This document shows positions 1-8,208 of a DNA stretch of 64,000 nt, piece after piece. The translations under genes and the position numbers were made by a program. The notes under the pieces were generated by a model, which was given only the letters and a program-made list of their open reading frames with translations, had not been told where the DNA came from and made no database searches. Positions within the stretch are counted from its first letter, which is position 1. Each line of letters starts with the position of its first letter. This DNA comes from Bradyrhizobium sp. G127 (GTDB taxonomy: Bacteria > Pseudomonadota > Alphaproteobacteria > Rhizobiales > Xanthobacteraceae), in assembly GCF_021502575.1 (NCBI RefSeq), contig NZ_JAKFGN010000003.1:186001-250000 (forward strand). Direction: 5' to 3'.

Positions 1-743
1 CGACCAAGTACGGTTTCTCGCGCGACAACGTCGATGCCTATGCCGTGCAGAGCCAGCAGCGCGCTGCAAAGGCTTGGGATGAAGGCCGTTTCAAGAACTC
101 GGTCATTCCGGTGAAGGACATCAACGGTCTCACCATTCTCGACAAGGACGAACATATGCGTCCATCGACCACCATGCAGTCGCTCGGGCAGTTGCAGGCG
201 TCGTTTGCAGCGATGGGTGCGATGGGCGGCTTCGATGCGGTGGCCGTGCAGTCGCATCCCGAGATCGAGGCGGTGAACTATGTGCACCACGCCGGCAACT
301 CGTCCGGCATTGTCGACGGTGCGGGCGCCGTTCTGCTCGGCAATGCGGAAGCCGGCAAGAAGTATGGCCTGAAGCCGCGTGCGAAAATCCGCGCCTTCGC
401 CAATATCGGGTCCGAGCCGGCGATGATGCTGACCGGACCGGTCGATGTGACAAAGAAGGTGCTGGAGCGATCCGGCATGAAGCTCAAGGACATCGATCTG
501 TTCGAACTCAACGAGGCGTTCGCCTCGGTGGTGCTGCGCTACATCCAGGCGTTCGAGATCGACAACGACAAGATCAACGTCAACGGCGGAGCGATCGCCA
601 TGGGCCATCCGCTCGGCGCGACCGGCGCGATGATCCTCGGCACCGTGCTTGACGAACTCGAGCGCACCAACAAATCCACCGCTCTCGTCACGCTGTGCAT
701 CGGCGGTGGCATGGGCACCGCGACCATCATCGAGCGCGTTTGA
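1..743 (+). CDS. Acetyl-CoA acetyltransferase (thiolase), 3' part of gene
   Basis: The window opens inside this gene. The frame is open from base 3 and gives the last 246 residues of a thiolase, so about 150 N-terminal residues, including the nucleophilic Cys, lie outside. Visible family features are the NEAFAS segment, the [16 protein letters not shown] loop with its catalytic His, and the C-terminal CIGGGMG loop with the second active-site Cys. Thiolases cleave 3-ketoacyl-CoA to acetyl-CoA and a shortened acyl-CoA, or run in reverse. The stop codon is 10 bases before the start of the FadB-type gene, so the two form a classic beta-oxidation pair in one operon. Chain-length preference cannot be read from the sequence. 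Confidence 0.93.
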   Translation, partial: TKYGFSRDNVDAYAVQSQQRAAKAWDEGRFKNSVIPVKDINGLTILDKDEHMRPSTTMQSLGQLQASFAAMGAMGGFDAVAVQSHPEIEAVNYVHHAGNSSGIVDGAGAVLLGNAEAGKKYGLKPRAKIRAFANIGSEPAMMLTGPVDVTKKVLERSGMKLKDIDLFELNEAFASVVLRYIQAFEIDNDKINVNGGAIAMGHPLGATGAMILGTVLDELERTNKSTALVTLCIGGGMGTATIIERV

Positions 744-753
744 GGATCGACAC

Positions 754-2967
754 ATGACGTACAAAAATTTCAAGGTTGAAACCGACGCCGACGGCATTGC
801 GTTGGTGACATGGGACATCCCCGGCAAGTCGATGAACGTGCTGGACGAGACCACCGGCACCGAACTCGCCGCGATCGTCGACGCGACCACCAAGGATGCG
901 GCGGTCAAGGGCGTGGTCATCACCTCCGGCAAAGAAGCGTTTTCCGGCGGCGCTGACCTCACCATGCTCGAAGGCATGAACCGCACCTATCTGGAGATGC
1001 TCACGAGCAAGGGCGAGGAAGCCGCGAACAGGTATGTGTTTGAGGAAGTCGCCAAGCTGTCGCAAAACCTGCGCAAGATCGAGACCTGCGGCAAGCCGTG
1101 GGTCGCGGCGATCAACGGCCTCGCGCTTGGCGGCGCGTTCGAACTCGCGCTGGCCTGTCATTACCGCGTGGCGGCGGAGAATCCGAAGACCCGCCTCGGC
1201 CTGCCTGAAATCAAGGTCGGCCTGTTTCCGGGCGGTGGCGGCACGCAGCGGCTGCCGCGCATGATCCAGCCGATGGACGCCTTGCAGATGCTGCTCAAGG
1301 GCGACGCCATCGATCTGAAGAAAGCGAAGGCTTTGGGAATTGTCGGCGCCGTTGTGCCGCAAGCCGATCTCATCAAGACCGCGAAGGAGTGGATCAAGGC
1401 CGGCGGCAAGGCCGTCGCGCCTTGGGACGAGAAGGGTTTCAAGCTGCCCGGCGGCCCGGTCTATTCCAAGGCCGGCATGCAGTTCTTCCCGCCCGCGAAC
1501 GCGATCCTGCGCCGCGAGACCCACGACAACTATCCGGCGGCGCGCGCCATCCTGCAGTGCGTCTATGAAGGCCTGCAGTTGCCGATGGATGCGGCGCTGC
1601 GCGTCGAGTCGCGCTGGTTCTCGAAGATTCTGCGCTCCAAGGAGGCGGCGGCGATGATCCGCTCGCTGTTCGTGTCGATGCAGGAATTGAACAAGGGTGC
1701 GCGCCGTCCGCAGAACGTGCCCGCCACCAAGGTGAAGAAGCTCGCCGTGATCGGTGCGGGCTTCATGGGCGCGAGCGTCGGATTCGTTTCGGCGCAGGCC
1801 GGTATCGAGGTGGTGCTGATCGACCGCGATCAGGAGAGCGCTGACAAGGGCAAGGGCCACGCCAAGACCGCAGTCGACGCCGCTGTCTCCAAGGGCCGCA
1901 TGAAGCAGGCCGACGGCGATGCGATCCTGTCGCGCATCACTGCGACACCTGACTACAATGCGATCAAGGATTGCGATCTCGTCATCGAGGCCGTGTTCGA
2001 GGATCGCAAGGTGAAAGCTGAGACCTATGCCAAGGCGCAGCCGTTGCTGCGCGACGGCGCGATCTTCGCCTCCAACACCTCGACGCTGCCGATCAATTCG
2101 CTGGCCGAGGAATGGAAGGACCAGTCGAAGTTCATCGGCATTCACTTCTTCTCGCCGGTCGAGAAAATGATGCTGGTGGAAATCATCGTCGGCAAGAACA
2201 CCGGCGACGTGGCGCTCGCCACCGCGCTCGATTACGTCCGCCAGATCAAGAAGACGCCGATCGTCGTCAATGACTCGCGCGGCTTCTTCGCCAACCGTTG
2301 CGTGCTGCGCTACATCTCGGAAGGCTATGAGATGTTCAAGGAGGGCGTGCCGCCCGCGATGATCGAGAACGTCGGCAAGATGGCCGGCATGCCGGTCGGC
2401 CCGCTGTCGCTCAACGACGAGGTTGCTATCGACCTGTCGTTGAAAATCCTCAAGGCTACCGAAGCCGACATTGGTCCGCAGGCCGTCGATCCGGAGCAGA
2501 AGGCGCTTCTGGTCGAGATGGTTGAGAAGCGTGGACGCTTTGGCCGGAAGAACGGCAAGGGCTTCTACGATTATCCGGAGAAGGGCAAGGGTCAGAAGAA
2601 GCTGTGGCCGGAGCTGACGACGCTGCAGTCCAGGCATCTCGATCCGGATACCCTGGACGTGGAGGAATTGAAGCAGCGTTTCCTCGTGGTGCAGGCGGTG
2701 GAAGCCGCGCGCACTGTGGAGGATCATGTCATCACCGATCCGCGCGAAGCCGACGTCGGCTCGATTCTCGGATTCGGCTTTGCGCCGTTCACCGGCGGCA
2801 CGCTGTCCTACATCGACTTCATGGGGACGAAGAACTTTGTCGAGCTGTGCCACAAGCTGGAGAAGAAGTACGGCTCGCGCTTCACGCCGCCGAAGCTTCT
2901 GATCGACATGGCCGCCAAGGGCGAGACCTTCTACGGCCGCTTCCCGCCGAAGAAACTGGCGGCGTAA
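754..2967 (+). CDS. fadB: FadB-type enoyl-CoA hydratase / 3-hydroxyacyl-CoA dehydrogenase
   Basis: This 737-residue two-domain enzyme hydrates enoyl-CoA and oxidises the resulting L-3-hydroxyacyl-CoA with NAD. The N-terminal crotonase domain (about residues 10-200) carries the [12 protein letters not shown] segment with the usual catalytic Glu just before it. The NAD-binding Rossmann motif VIGAGFMGA starts near residue 332, and the 3-hydroxyacyl-CoA dehydrogenase domains run to the C-terminus ([24 protein letters not shown]). The ATG at 754 is preferred: the frame is open further upstream, but that stretch overlaps the thiolase coding sequence. It lies 10 bases after the thiolase stop and is closed by a strong terminator. 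Confidence 0.95.
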   Translation: MTYKNFKVETDADGIALVTWDIPGKSMNVLDETTGTELAAIVDATTKDAAVKGVVITSGKEAFSGGADLTMLEGMNRTYLEMLTSKGEEAANRYVFEEVAKLSQNLRKIETCGKPWVAAINGLALGGAFELALACHYRVAAENPKTRLGLPEIKVGLFPGGGGTQRLPRMIQPMDALQMLLKGDAIDLKKAKALGIVGAVVPQADLIKTAKEWIKAGGKAVAPWDEKGFKLPGGPVYSKAGMQFFPPANAILRRETHDNYPAARAILQCVYEGLQLPMDAALRVESRWFSKILRSKEAAAMIRSLFVSMQELNKGARRPQNVPATKVKKLAVIGAGFMGASVGFVSAQAGIEVVLIDRDQESADKGKGHAKTAVDAAVSKGRMKQADGDAILSRITATPDYNAIKDCDLVIEAVFEDRKVKAETYAKAQPLLRDGAIFASNTSTLPINSLAEEWKDQSKFIGIHFFSPVEKMMLVEIIVGKNTGDVALATALDYVRQIKKTPIVVNDSRGFFANRCVLRYISEGYEMFKEGVPPAMIENVGKMAGMPVGPLSLNDEVAIDLSLKILKATEADIGPQAVDPEQKALLVEMVEKRGRFGRKNGKGFYDYPEKGKGQKKLWPELTTLQSRHLDPDTLDVEELKQRFLVVQAVEAARTVEDHVITDPREADVGSILGFGFAPFTGGTLSYIDFMGTKNFVELCHKLEKKYGSRFTPPKLLIDMAAKGETFYGRFPPKKLAA

Positions 2968-2987
2968 GTCTTCACACCATGACATCG

Positions 2988-3017
2988 AAAAAGGCGGGAT
3001 CATTGATCCCGCCTTTT
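2988..3017 (+). terminator. Rho-independent terminator after the fadB-type gene
   Basis: The arms GGCGGGATCA and TGATCCCGCC are perfect inverted repeats, flanked by a run of five A on the left and four T on the right. Because A and T runs flank both sides, it may also serve the gst gene converging from the right. Confidence 0.88.
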
Positions 3018-3042
3018 ATGTTCGCGAAAACGTGATCGCGTT

Positions 3043-3657
3043 TTACGACGCCTTCAGCAGTCCTTCGGCGGCCAGCGCTTCCTGCACCTTCGGCCGCGCT
3101 GAAACCCGCGCCCTGTAAGCGAGGAGGTTAGGCAACCCGGAAATGTCGAGCCCCATCCGCTCCGCCCAGGCCAGCATCGTGAACAGATAGGCGTCGGGCA
3201 CCGTGAACTGGCTGCCCATCAGATAATCCCGGCCGGAGAGCGCCTGATCGATGTACTTGAACTTGCTCTGAAGACGGGTCTTGAAGAACGCCTTGGTCTC
3301 GTCCGAAAGGGCCGGCTGAAACAGCGGGCTGAAGTTCTTGTGCAGCTCACTGGCGATGAAATTCAGCCATTCCTGCAGCTTGTAACGCTCACTTGAGCCG
3401 CTGGCGGGCGCAAGGTTCTTTTGCGGCGCACTGTCGGCGATCTTCTGGACGATCACCGCGCCTTCCGTCAGCAGGTCGCCATCGTCGAGTCCGAGCGCCG
3501 GAACCTGGCCCTTCGGATTGATCGCATTATAGTCGCGGCCGTCCTCGAGCTTCTTCGCCTTCAGGTCCACTTTGACCAGGTCGAACGGGATACCGGCCTC
3601 TTTCAGAGCAATATGGGGCGATAGCGAACAGGCTCCGGGCGAGTAATACAGTTTCAT
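3043..3657 (-). CDS. gst: Glutathione S-transferase (beta-class-like)
   Basis: This 204-residue cytosolic protein has an N-terminal thioredoxin-fold domain starting MKLYYSPGACSLSPH, where Cys10 matches the active-site Cys of bacterial beta-class GSTs. The NPKGQVPAL segment holds the cis-Pro glutathione site, and an all-helical C-terminal domain follows from about residue 90. GSTs conjugate or transfer glutathione to electrophiles; the substrate is unknown. The gene is divergent from a MarR regulator across a 140-base gap, and glutamate-cysteine ligase lies just beyond, which suggests a glutathione/electrophile-defence neighbourhood. Confidence 0.9.
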   Translation of the reverse strand: MKLYYSPGACSLSPHIALKEAGIPFDLVKVDLKAKKLEDGRDYNAINPKGQVPALGLDDGDLLTEGAVIVQKIADSAPQKNLAPASGSSERYKLQEWLNFIASELHKNFSPLFQPALSDETKAFFKTRLQSKFKYIDQALSGRDYLMGSQFTVPDAYLFTMLAWAERMGLDISGLPNLLAYRARVSARPKVQEALAAEGLLKAS

Positions 3658-3740
3658 GGGAGGTATCCTTTGTGGGATTTTGATCGCAAGGGCATTGGCA
3701 ACACCTCTGGCGGTCCACTAAATGCTGTCGTATGTCAAGA

Positions 3741-3769
3741 TTGATGCATCTGCATTTATTGGGTTAAAT
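3741..3769 (+). promoter_or_regulatory. Candidate marR promoter with overlapping operator-like dyad
   Basis: TTGATG, a 17-base spacer and TTAAAT form a sigma70-like promoter that would start transcription about 20 bases before the MarR ATG. An exact dyad ATGCA-TC-TGCAT (3744-3755) begins within the -35 hexamer and continues into the spacer, where an autorepressor would bind. On the other strand TTGACA (3739-3734) could be the gst -35, but no good -10 follows. Confidence 0.45.
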
Positions 3770-3797
3770 TCGGCGGCCCACCGCTACGGACGATGCC

Positions 3798-4304
3798 ATG
3801 AAACGCAAACCCTCGACTGAGGCGACGGAAGTCTGGATTCGCCTGATGCGGGTCCAGAGCAAGGTGCTCGGCGCTGTCGAGCACGACCTGAAGAAGGCCG
3901 GATTTCCACCCCTGGCCTGGTACGACGCGCTGCTTGAACTGTCGCGTGCGCCGGGCGGCGAACTGCGCCCGGTGGAACTCGAAAAGCAGATGCTGCTGCC
4001 GCAGTACTCCACCTCGCGGCTGATCGACCGTCTGGTCGAGGAAGGTCTTGCCGCGCGCCGCGAGTGCAAGATGGACAAGCGCGGCCTGTTCGTCGAGATC
4101 ACCGAGGCCGGACGCGACTTGCAGAAGCGGATGTGGAATTCCTATTCCGCCGCCATCGAGCGCCATATCGGCTCGAAACTCGCCGACGCCGACGCGGTCA
4201 AGTTGAGCGGCCTGCTCGATCGTCTCGGTTGTTGCGCCGGCGCAACGCAGGCGACGGCTGTTTCCGCCAAAGAGACTGCCAAAGAAACCGCGTCGTCACG
4301 ATGA
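3798..4304 (+). CDS. MarR family transcriptional regulator
   Basis: This 168-residue protein has the winged-helix layout of MarR. Residues about 25-60 form the dimer/DNA-reading helices (AWYDALLELS), the recognition segment is YSTSRLIDRLVEEGLAARR, and the wing is MDKRGLFVEITEAGR. The last 30 residues are an Ala/Thr/Lys-rich tail of no known role. MarR proteins usually repress an adjacent divergent gene until a small aromatic or oxidant ligand is present, so the divergent gst gene is the obvious target. A palindrome sits in the shared gap. Confidence 0.9.
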   Translation: MKRKPSTEATEVWIRLMRVQSKVLGAVEHDLKKAGFPPLAWYDALLELSRAPGGELRPVELEKQMLLPQYSTSRLIDRLVEEGLAARRECKMDKRGLFVEITEAGRDLQKRMWNSYSAAIERHIGSKLADADAVKLSGLLDRLGCCAGATQATAVSAKETAKETASSR

Positions 4305-4403
4305 ATCTTTCTTTACCCCTCGTGGCTACGGATGCTTGCGTCCGTACCGTCCCTCTGCATCGTGCCCTGACACGTCACGCAAGACCTCTTATCCGGATTT
4401 TTC

Positions 4404-5774
4404 ATGGCGCGTGATCAGATTGATATGACGCCGCTGCAATCGCGCGACGAACTGGTTGCGTGGCTGGAAGCGGGCGTAAAGCCGAAATCCGATTTCCGCA
4501 TCGGCACCGAACACGAGAAAACGCCGTTCACGCTGGAAGGCCATAATCCCGTTCCTTATGAGGGCGCCCGCGGTATTCGTGCGGTTCTCGAAGGCATGCA
4601 GCTCCTGCTCGGCTGGGAGCCGATCATGGAGAACGGCAATATCATCGGCCTGTACGATGTGACCGGCGGTGGCGCGATTTCGCTGGAGCCGGGCGGTCAG
4701 TTCGAACTCTCCGGCGCGCCGGTGGAAACCGTGCACCAGACGACATCCGAACTGATGGCGCATCTGGCGCAGGTGCGCGAGGTCGCGACACCGCTTGGCA
4801 TCGGATTCCTCGGACTCGGCATGACGCCATCATGGTCGCGCCAGCAAATTCCGGTGATGCCGAAGGGCCGTTACAAGATCATGACCAGCTACATGCCGAA
4901 GGTCGGCCAGTTCGGTCTCGACATGATGTACCGGACCTGCACGGTGCAGACCAATCTCGACTTCTGCTCCGAAGCCGACATGGTCAAGAAGCTGCGGGTG
5001 TCGGTGGCGCTGCAGCCGGTGGCGACCGCGCTGTTCGCGAATTCGCCGTTTACCGAAGGCAAGCCGAACGGCTTCCTGTCGTTCCGCTCCGAGATCTGGC
5101 GCGATACCGACAACGCGCGCGCGGGCATGATTCCCTGGGCGTTCGAGGACGGCATGGGCTTCGAGCGCTGGGTCGATTACGCGCTCGATGTGCCGATGTA
5201 TTTCGTCAAGCGGGGCGATGACTATATCGACGTGTCGGGATCGTCGTTCCGCGATTTCTTCGATGGCAAAAACAAGATGATGCCGGGCGAGAAACCCACG
5301 CTCTCCGATTGGGCCAATCATCTCTCCACGATTTTCCCCGAGGTGCGCCTGAAGCGCTATCTCGAAATGCGCGGCTCGGACAACGTGCCGTGGCAACAGC
5401 TGCCGTCGCTTCCGGCGTTCTGGGTCGGGCTGCTCTACGACGACGAGAGTCTGGACGCGGCGTGGGATCTCGCCAAGCGGTGGACCGCGCATGAGCGTCA
5501 GGCGTTGCGCGACGATGTGCCGCGATTCGGCTTCAAGGCGAAAATCGGCAACCGCTATCTGTTCGAGGTCGCCAAGGACTGCATGGTGCTTGCTCACAAG
5601 GGGCTGGCGCGGCGCGGTCGGATCGATCATCTCGGGCGCGACGAGACACGGTATCTGGAGCCGCTGGATCACATCATGGATTCGGGACAGACCCCGGCGG
5701 AACGGCTGCTTGAGAAATTCAACGGCCCCTGGGGGCATTCCGTCGATCCGGCCTATACCGAATACGCATTCTAG
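4404..5774 (+). CDS. gshA: Glutamate-cysteine ligase
   Basis: This 456-residue enzyme makes gamma-glutamylcysteine from Glu, Cys and ATP, the first and rate-limiting step of glutathione synthesis (EC 6.3.2.2). Length and sequence fit the plant/alphaproteobacterial type rather than the enterobacterial GshA. Recognisable segments are FRIGTEHEKTPF near residue 32, the GGAISLEPGGQFELSGAP nucleotide/glutamate site around residues 90-110, and MYRTCTVQTNLDF near residue 175. The start follows the MarR gene by 99 bases with no clear ribosome binding site. gst, marR and gshA together suggest a thiol-homeostasis locus. Confidence 0.93.
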   Translation: MARDQIDMTPLQSRDELVAWLEAGVKPKSDFRIGTEHEKTPFTLEGHNPVPYEGARGIRAVLEGMQLLLGWEPIMENGNIIGLYDVTGGGAISLEPGGQFELSGAPVETVHQTTSELMAHLAQVREVATPLGIGFLGLGMTPSWSRQQIPVMPKGRYKIMTSYMPKVGQFGLDMMYRTCTVQTNLDFCSEADMVKKLRVSVALQPVATALFANSPFTEGKPNGFLSFRSEIWRDTDNARAGMIPWAFEDGMGFERWVDYALDVPMYFVKRGDDYIDVSGSSFRDFFDGKNKMMPGEKPTLSDWANHLSTIFPEVRLKRYLEMRGSDNVPWQQLPSLPAFWVGLLYDDESLDAAWDLAKRWTAHERQALRDDVPRFGFKAKIGNRYLFEVAKDCMVLAHKGLARRGRIDHLGRDETRYLEPLDHIMDSGQTPAERLLEKFNGPWGHSVDPAYTEYAF

Positions 5775-5915
5775 GTCAGGCTCTTAAGTCCCTCACGAGA
5801 ATGTTGTTCCGGCATTTATCTGCCGTTCATCTGCCATACATCAGTCCGGCGATTGAATAGGCCTGATCCGACCGGACACCGGCCTGATGGTCCGTTTCCC
5901 GCTGAAAGCGATGGC

Positions 5916-6488
5916 ATGCCTCGAATCTGCAATTTCAGATCAAGCTTGAGTGCATGTCTTGCGTTTGCGGCGGCGCTGGTGCTGACGGCGCTGGTATTCC
6001 TTCAGCCGGTTTTCGCGCAGGCCAATTTCGACCGGCCCGGCAGCGATTATTCGCGAACGCTCTTGCCATCGGGCGACCCCGCGGTGTGCGCACTGCAATG
6101 CGAGCGCGACCGCCGGTGTCGCGCGTGGAGCTTCAACTATCCGGCCGTGAGCGATGAAGGCGCAATCTGCTGGCTCAAGAACGCGGTGCCGCCCCGCGTC
6201 GCGAGCACCTGCTGCGTCTCCGGCGTGCGCGGCGCAGGCGTCGTCGAGCCGCGCAACAGCGCCTTTGAAGTCGAGATCGACCGGCTCGGGGGAGACTACC
6301 GCAATATCGAGGTTGGCACCGATCCCCGGGGAGAAACCTGCAAGGCAGCCTGCGATGCCGACAACAAGTGCCGAGCGTGGACCTATGCACGGCCCGGCTA
6401 TCTCGGCAAATCCGCGCGCTGTTTTCTCAAGGACCACGTCAAGCCGCCGCGCCGCAAACCGGGGTTCATTTCCGGCGTGGTGCGATAA
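5916..6488 (+). CDS. Secreted protein with two PAN/Apple-like domains
   Basis: The ATG at 5916 gives 190 residues; a TTG 63 bases upstream is open but adds a charged extension before the signal peptide. Residues 1-36 are a signal peptide with an ALVLTALVFL core ending near VFAQA. Two repeated units follow, each opening with a D-P/R-G-x-D-Y-R/S pattern and carrying Cys in the order C-x3-C-x5-C-R-A-W and a later C-x-L-K (first CALQCERDRRCRAW, second CKAACDADNKCRAW). This is the Cys/Trp signature of PAN/Apple modules, which bind proteins or sugars outside the cell. No ligand or partner gene is evident. Confidence 0.75.
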   Translation: MPRICNFRSSLSACLAFAAALVLTALVFLQPVFAQANFDRPGSDYSRTLLPSGDPAVCALQCERDRRCRAWSFNYPAVSDEGAICWLKNAVPPRVASTCCVSGVRGAGVVEPRNSAFEVEIDRLGGDYRNIEVGTDPRGETCKAACDADNKCRAWTYARPGYLGKSARCFLKDHVKPPRRKPGFISGVVR

Positions 6489-6563
6489 ATCCGCCGGCAA
6501 ACGATTTTCCGGTTCGCGCGTTGGGGTAGGATGATCAGGATCCGAATCCAACGGAGTGTTCCG

Positions 6564-6920
6564 ATGAAGCACACCCGCGCCGCAATCGCCGGAGTTTCCA
6601 TGCTCGCAGCTACGACAATGGCTGCGGTCGCACATCACGGCTGGGGAAGCTACGATGCCAACAAGCCGGTCACCGTGGAGGGGCCGATCATCACCAGCAC
6701 CTTTGAGAATCCGCACGCGACCATTGCCATCAAGGGCGCCGACAAGGTCTGGACCGTGACGCTCGCGCCGACGTCGCGCATGATCGCACGCGGCGCGCCG
6801 GCCGAGGTCGTCGCCGTCGGCAAGAAGGTGTCGGCCTATGGTTATCCGTCGACCGTCGAGATGAATGAAATGCGCGCCGAACGGATTTCGGTGGACGGCA
6901 AGACCTACGAGTTGCGCTGA
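6564..6920 (+). CDS. DUF6152-like exported protein with an HH motif
   Basis: The ATG at 6564 has a GGAG box 7 bases upstream, so it is chosen over an in-frame ATG at 6531. The 118-residue product has a signal peptide (about residues 1-22, ending ...MAAVA). The mature N-terminus opens with HHGWGSYD, the His-His-Gly-Trp mark of a small beta-rich family of unknown function that I recall as DUF6152. A FENPHATI segment follows, a common second conserved element. The His pair suggests metal binding, but nothing in the sequence proves it. The stop overlaps the next start by one base (TGATG), so the two genes are translationally coupled. Confidence 0.7.
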   Translation: MKHTRAAIAGVSMLAATTMAAVAHHGWGSYDANKPVTVEGPIITSTFENPHATIAIKGADKVWTVTLAPTSRMIARGAPAEVVAVGKKVSAYGYPSTVEMNEMRAERISVDGKTYELR

Positions 6921-7411
6921 TGACGGAGTCCGCGCCTGCGATCTTCGCTGCGATCGAAGCATCGGGACTCGGCGCAGCGATCCGGCAGTCGCGCTGGCTC
7001 TATATGATCGCCAATATCGGTCATATCGTCTCGCTGATGATATTCGCGGGCGCCATCGCGGTGATGGACGTGCGGATGACGGGCGCGCTGGCCGCGACAT
7101 CGCCAGGTTATGTGCTGAAGGCGTCACGCCGTGTTGCGCTGATTGGATTCGCCGGGCTTGTGATGTCAGGCGCAGTTCTGTTCACGGCGGAAGCCAGCCA
7201 CGTCATCGTGAACCGCGTATTCCAGATCAAACTCGGACTGATTGCGCTTGGTCTGCTCAATATCGCGCTGTTTGAAATTCTCATCGCGCCGAAGGTGAAG
7301 GATCTGCCACCGCTGGCGCCGCTTCCATCCGGCGCGCGCGGGACGGCCGTGGCATCCCTGATGATCTGGATCGCGGTCGCAATCTCCGGGCGGTCGATCG
7401 CTTATTTCTGA
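6920..7411 (+). CDS. Four-helix membrane protein (DUF6644-like)
   Basis: This 163-residue integral membrane protein has hydrophobic segments at about residues 27-49, 72-94, 100-122 and 140-160. The conserved-looking part is SRWLYMIANIGHIVSL in helix 1, with a His inside the membrane, and KASRRVALIGFAGLVMSG in helix 2. Proteins of this type often sit beside the exported HH-motif protein encoded just upstream, and the one-base overlap supports a joint function. An intramembrane His could bind haem or metal, which is a guess. No enzymatic domain is recognised. Confidence 0.65.
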   Translation: MTESAPAIFAAIEASGLGAAIRQSRWLYMIANIGHIVSLMIFAGAIAVMDVRMTGALAATSPGYVLKASRRVALIGFAGLVMSGAVLFTAEASHVIVNRVFQIKLGLIALGLLNIALFEILIAPKVKDLPPLAPLPSGARGTAVASLMIWIAVAISGRSIAYF

Positions 7412-7437
7412 GTGCTGGTTCGTGCGTCGTGCCGGCT

Positions 7438-8205
7438 TCAATGCACCGAAGTGAAGGATCGCGCGATCCGGAAGCCTGACAGCCAGGTCCAGATCGGCTG
7501 GCTCCTGATGCCGAGATCCCAGGAGCCGACGATGGCATCGACACGGCCGACAAGATTTTCAATCGGCAGCAAGCCGACGCCGCCGTCGGAAACGCGCACG
7601 CGGCTGTCGGCGGAGTTGTCGCGGTTATCACCCATCACGAACAGGCGGCCCTTCGGCACCGTCACCTCTGGGGTGTTGTCGAGAAAGCCGTGTTCGCGCT
7701 GCTTGAACAGTGTGTGCTCGTGGCCGCCGGGAAGCGTTTCAACGAAACGTGCCGCCGGCGCGTTGCGTCCGTCTTCCTCCTCGGCCTGACCGACGCCGTC
7801 CGGCCGCAGTCCGACCGGCTGTCCGTTGACCCAGAGGCGGCCTTCTCGCATTTGCACGTGATCGCCGGGAAGGCCGACCACACGCTTGACCCAGACCTGC
7901 GACGTGTCGCCGGGCCAGCGGAATACCACAACGTCGCCGCGATCGGGCATGGCGCCGAACACGCGTCCAGTCGCCGGCACTGCGACATTCACCGGCAGTG
8001 ATGCTGCGCTGTAACCGTAGGGATATTTAGAGGCCAGCAGCGCGTCACCGATCAGCAGCGTCGGCTCCATCGAGCCTGACGGCACGTAAAACGGCTCGGC
8101 CAGTGCGCCCTTGGCCACCATGACCACCAAAAAGGCTGCGGCGATCTCCACCAGCGAGCGAGTCCAGCCTCGCGACTGTTTCGCGGTGTGCGGAATTTCG
8201 CTCAT
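7438..8205 (-). CDS. lepB: Signal peptidase I
   Basis: This 255-residue inner-membrane serine protease removes signal peptides from exported proteins. One N-terminal membrane segment (about 17-36) is followed by the catalytic box PSGSMEPTL with Ser45 and by KRVVGLPGD with the general base Lys107. The family box GDNRDNSADSR lies in the C-terminal half. The start is 3 bases after the tldD stop, so it belongs to a reverse-strand unit with tldD and the IalB-like gene. Related genomes often place lepB elsewhere (near acpS or rnc), so this could be a second copy. Confidence 0.93.
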   Translation of the reverse strand: MSEIPHTAKQSRGWTRSLVEIAAAFLVVMVAKGALAEPFYVPSGSMEPTLLIGDALLASKYPYGYSAASLPVNVAVPATGRVFGAMPDRGDVVVFRWPGDTSQVWVKRVVGLPGDHVQMREGRLWVNGQPVGLRPDGVGQAEEEDGRNAPAARFVETLPGGHEHTLFKQREHGFLDNTPEVTVPKGRLFVMGDNRDNSADSRVRVSDGGVGLLPIENLVGRVDAIVGSWDLGIRSQPIWTWLSGFRIARSFTSVH

Positions 8206-8208
8206 GTC

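Noticed and set aside
649-753. Upstream start for the fadB-type gene
   Set aside because: It lies within thiolase coding sequence; ATG at 754 begins at the family N-terminus.
727-3003. Very long open frame on the reverse strand across the fadB-type gene
   Set aside because: It mirrors codon bias of a GC-rich gene; the forward frame has clear crotonase and dehydrogenase motifs, and the reverse protein has no recognisable domain.
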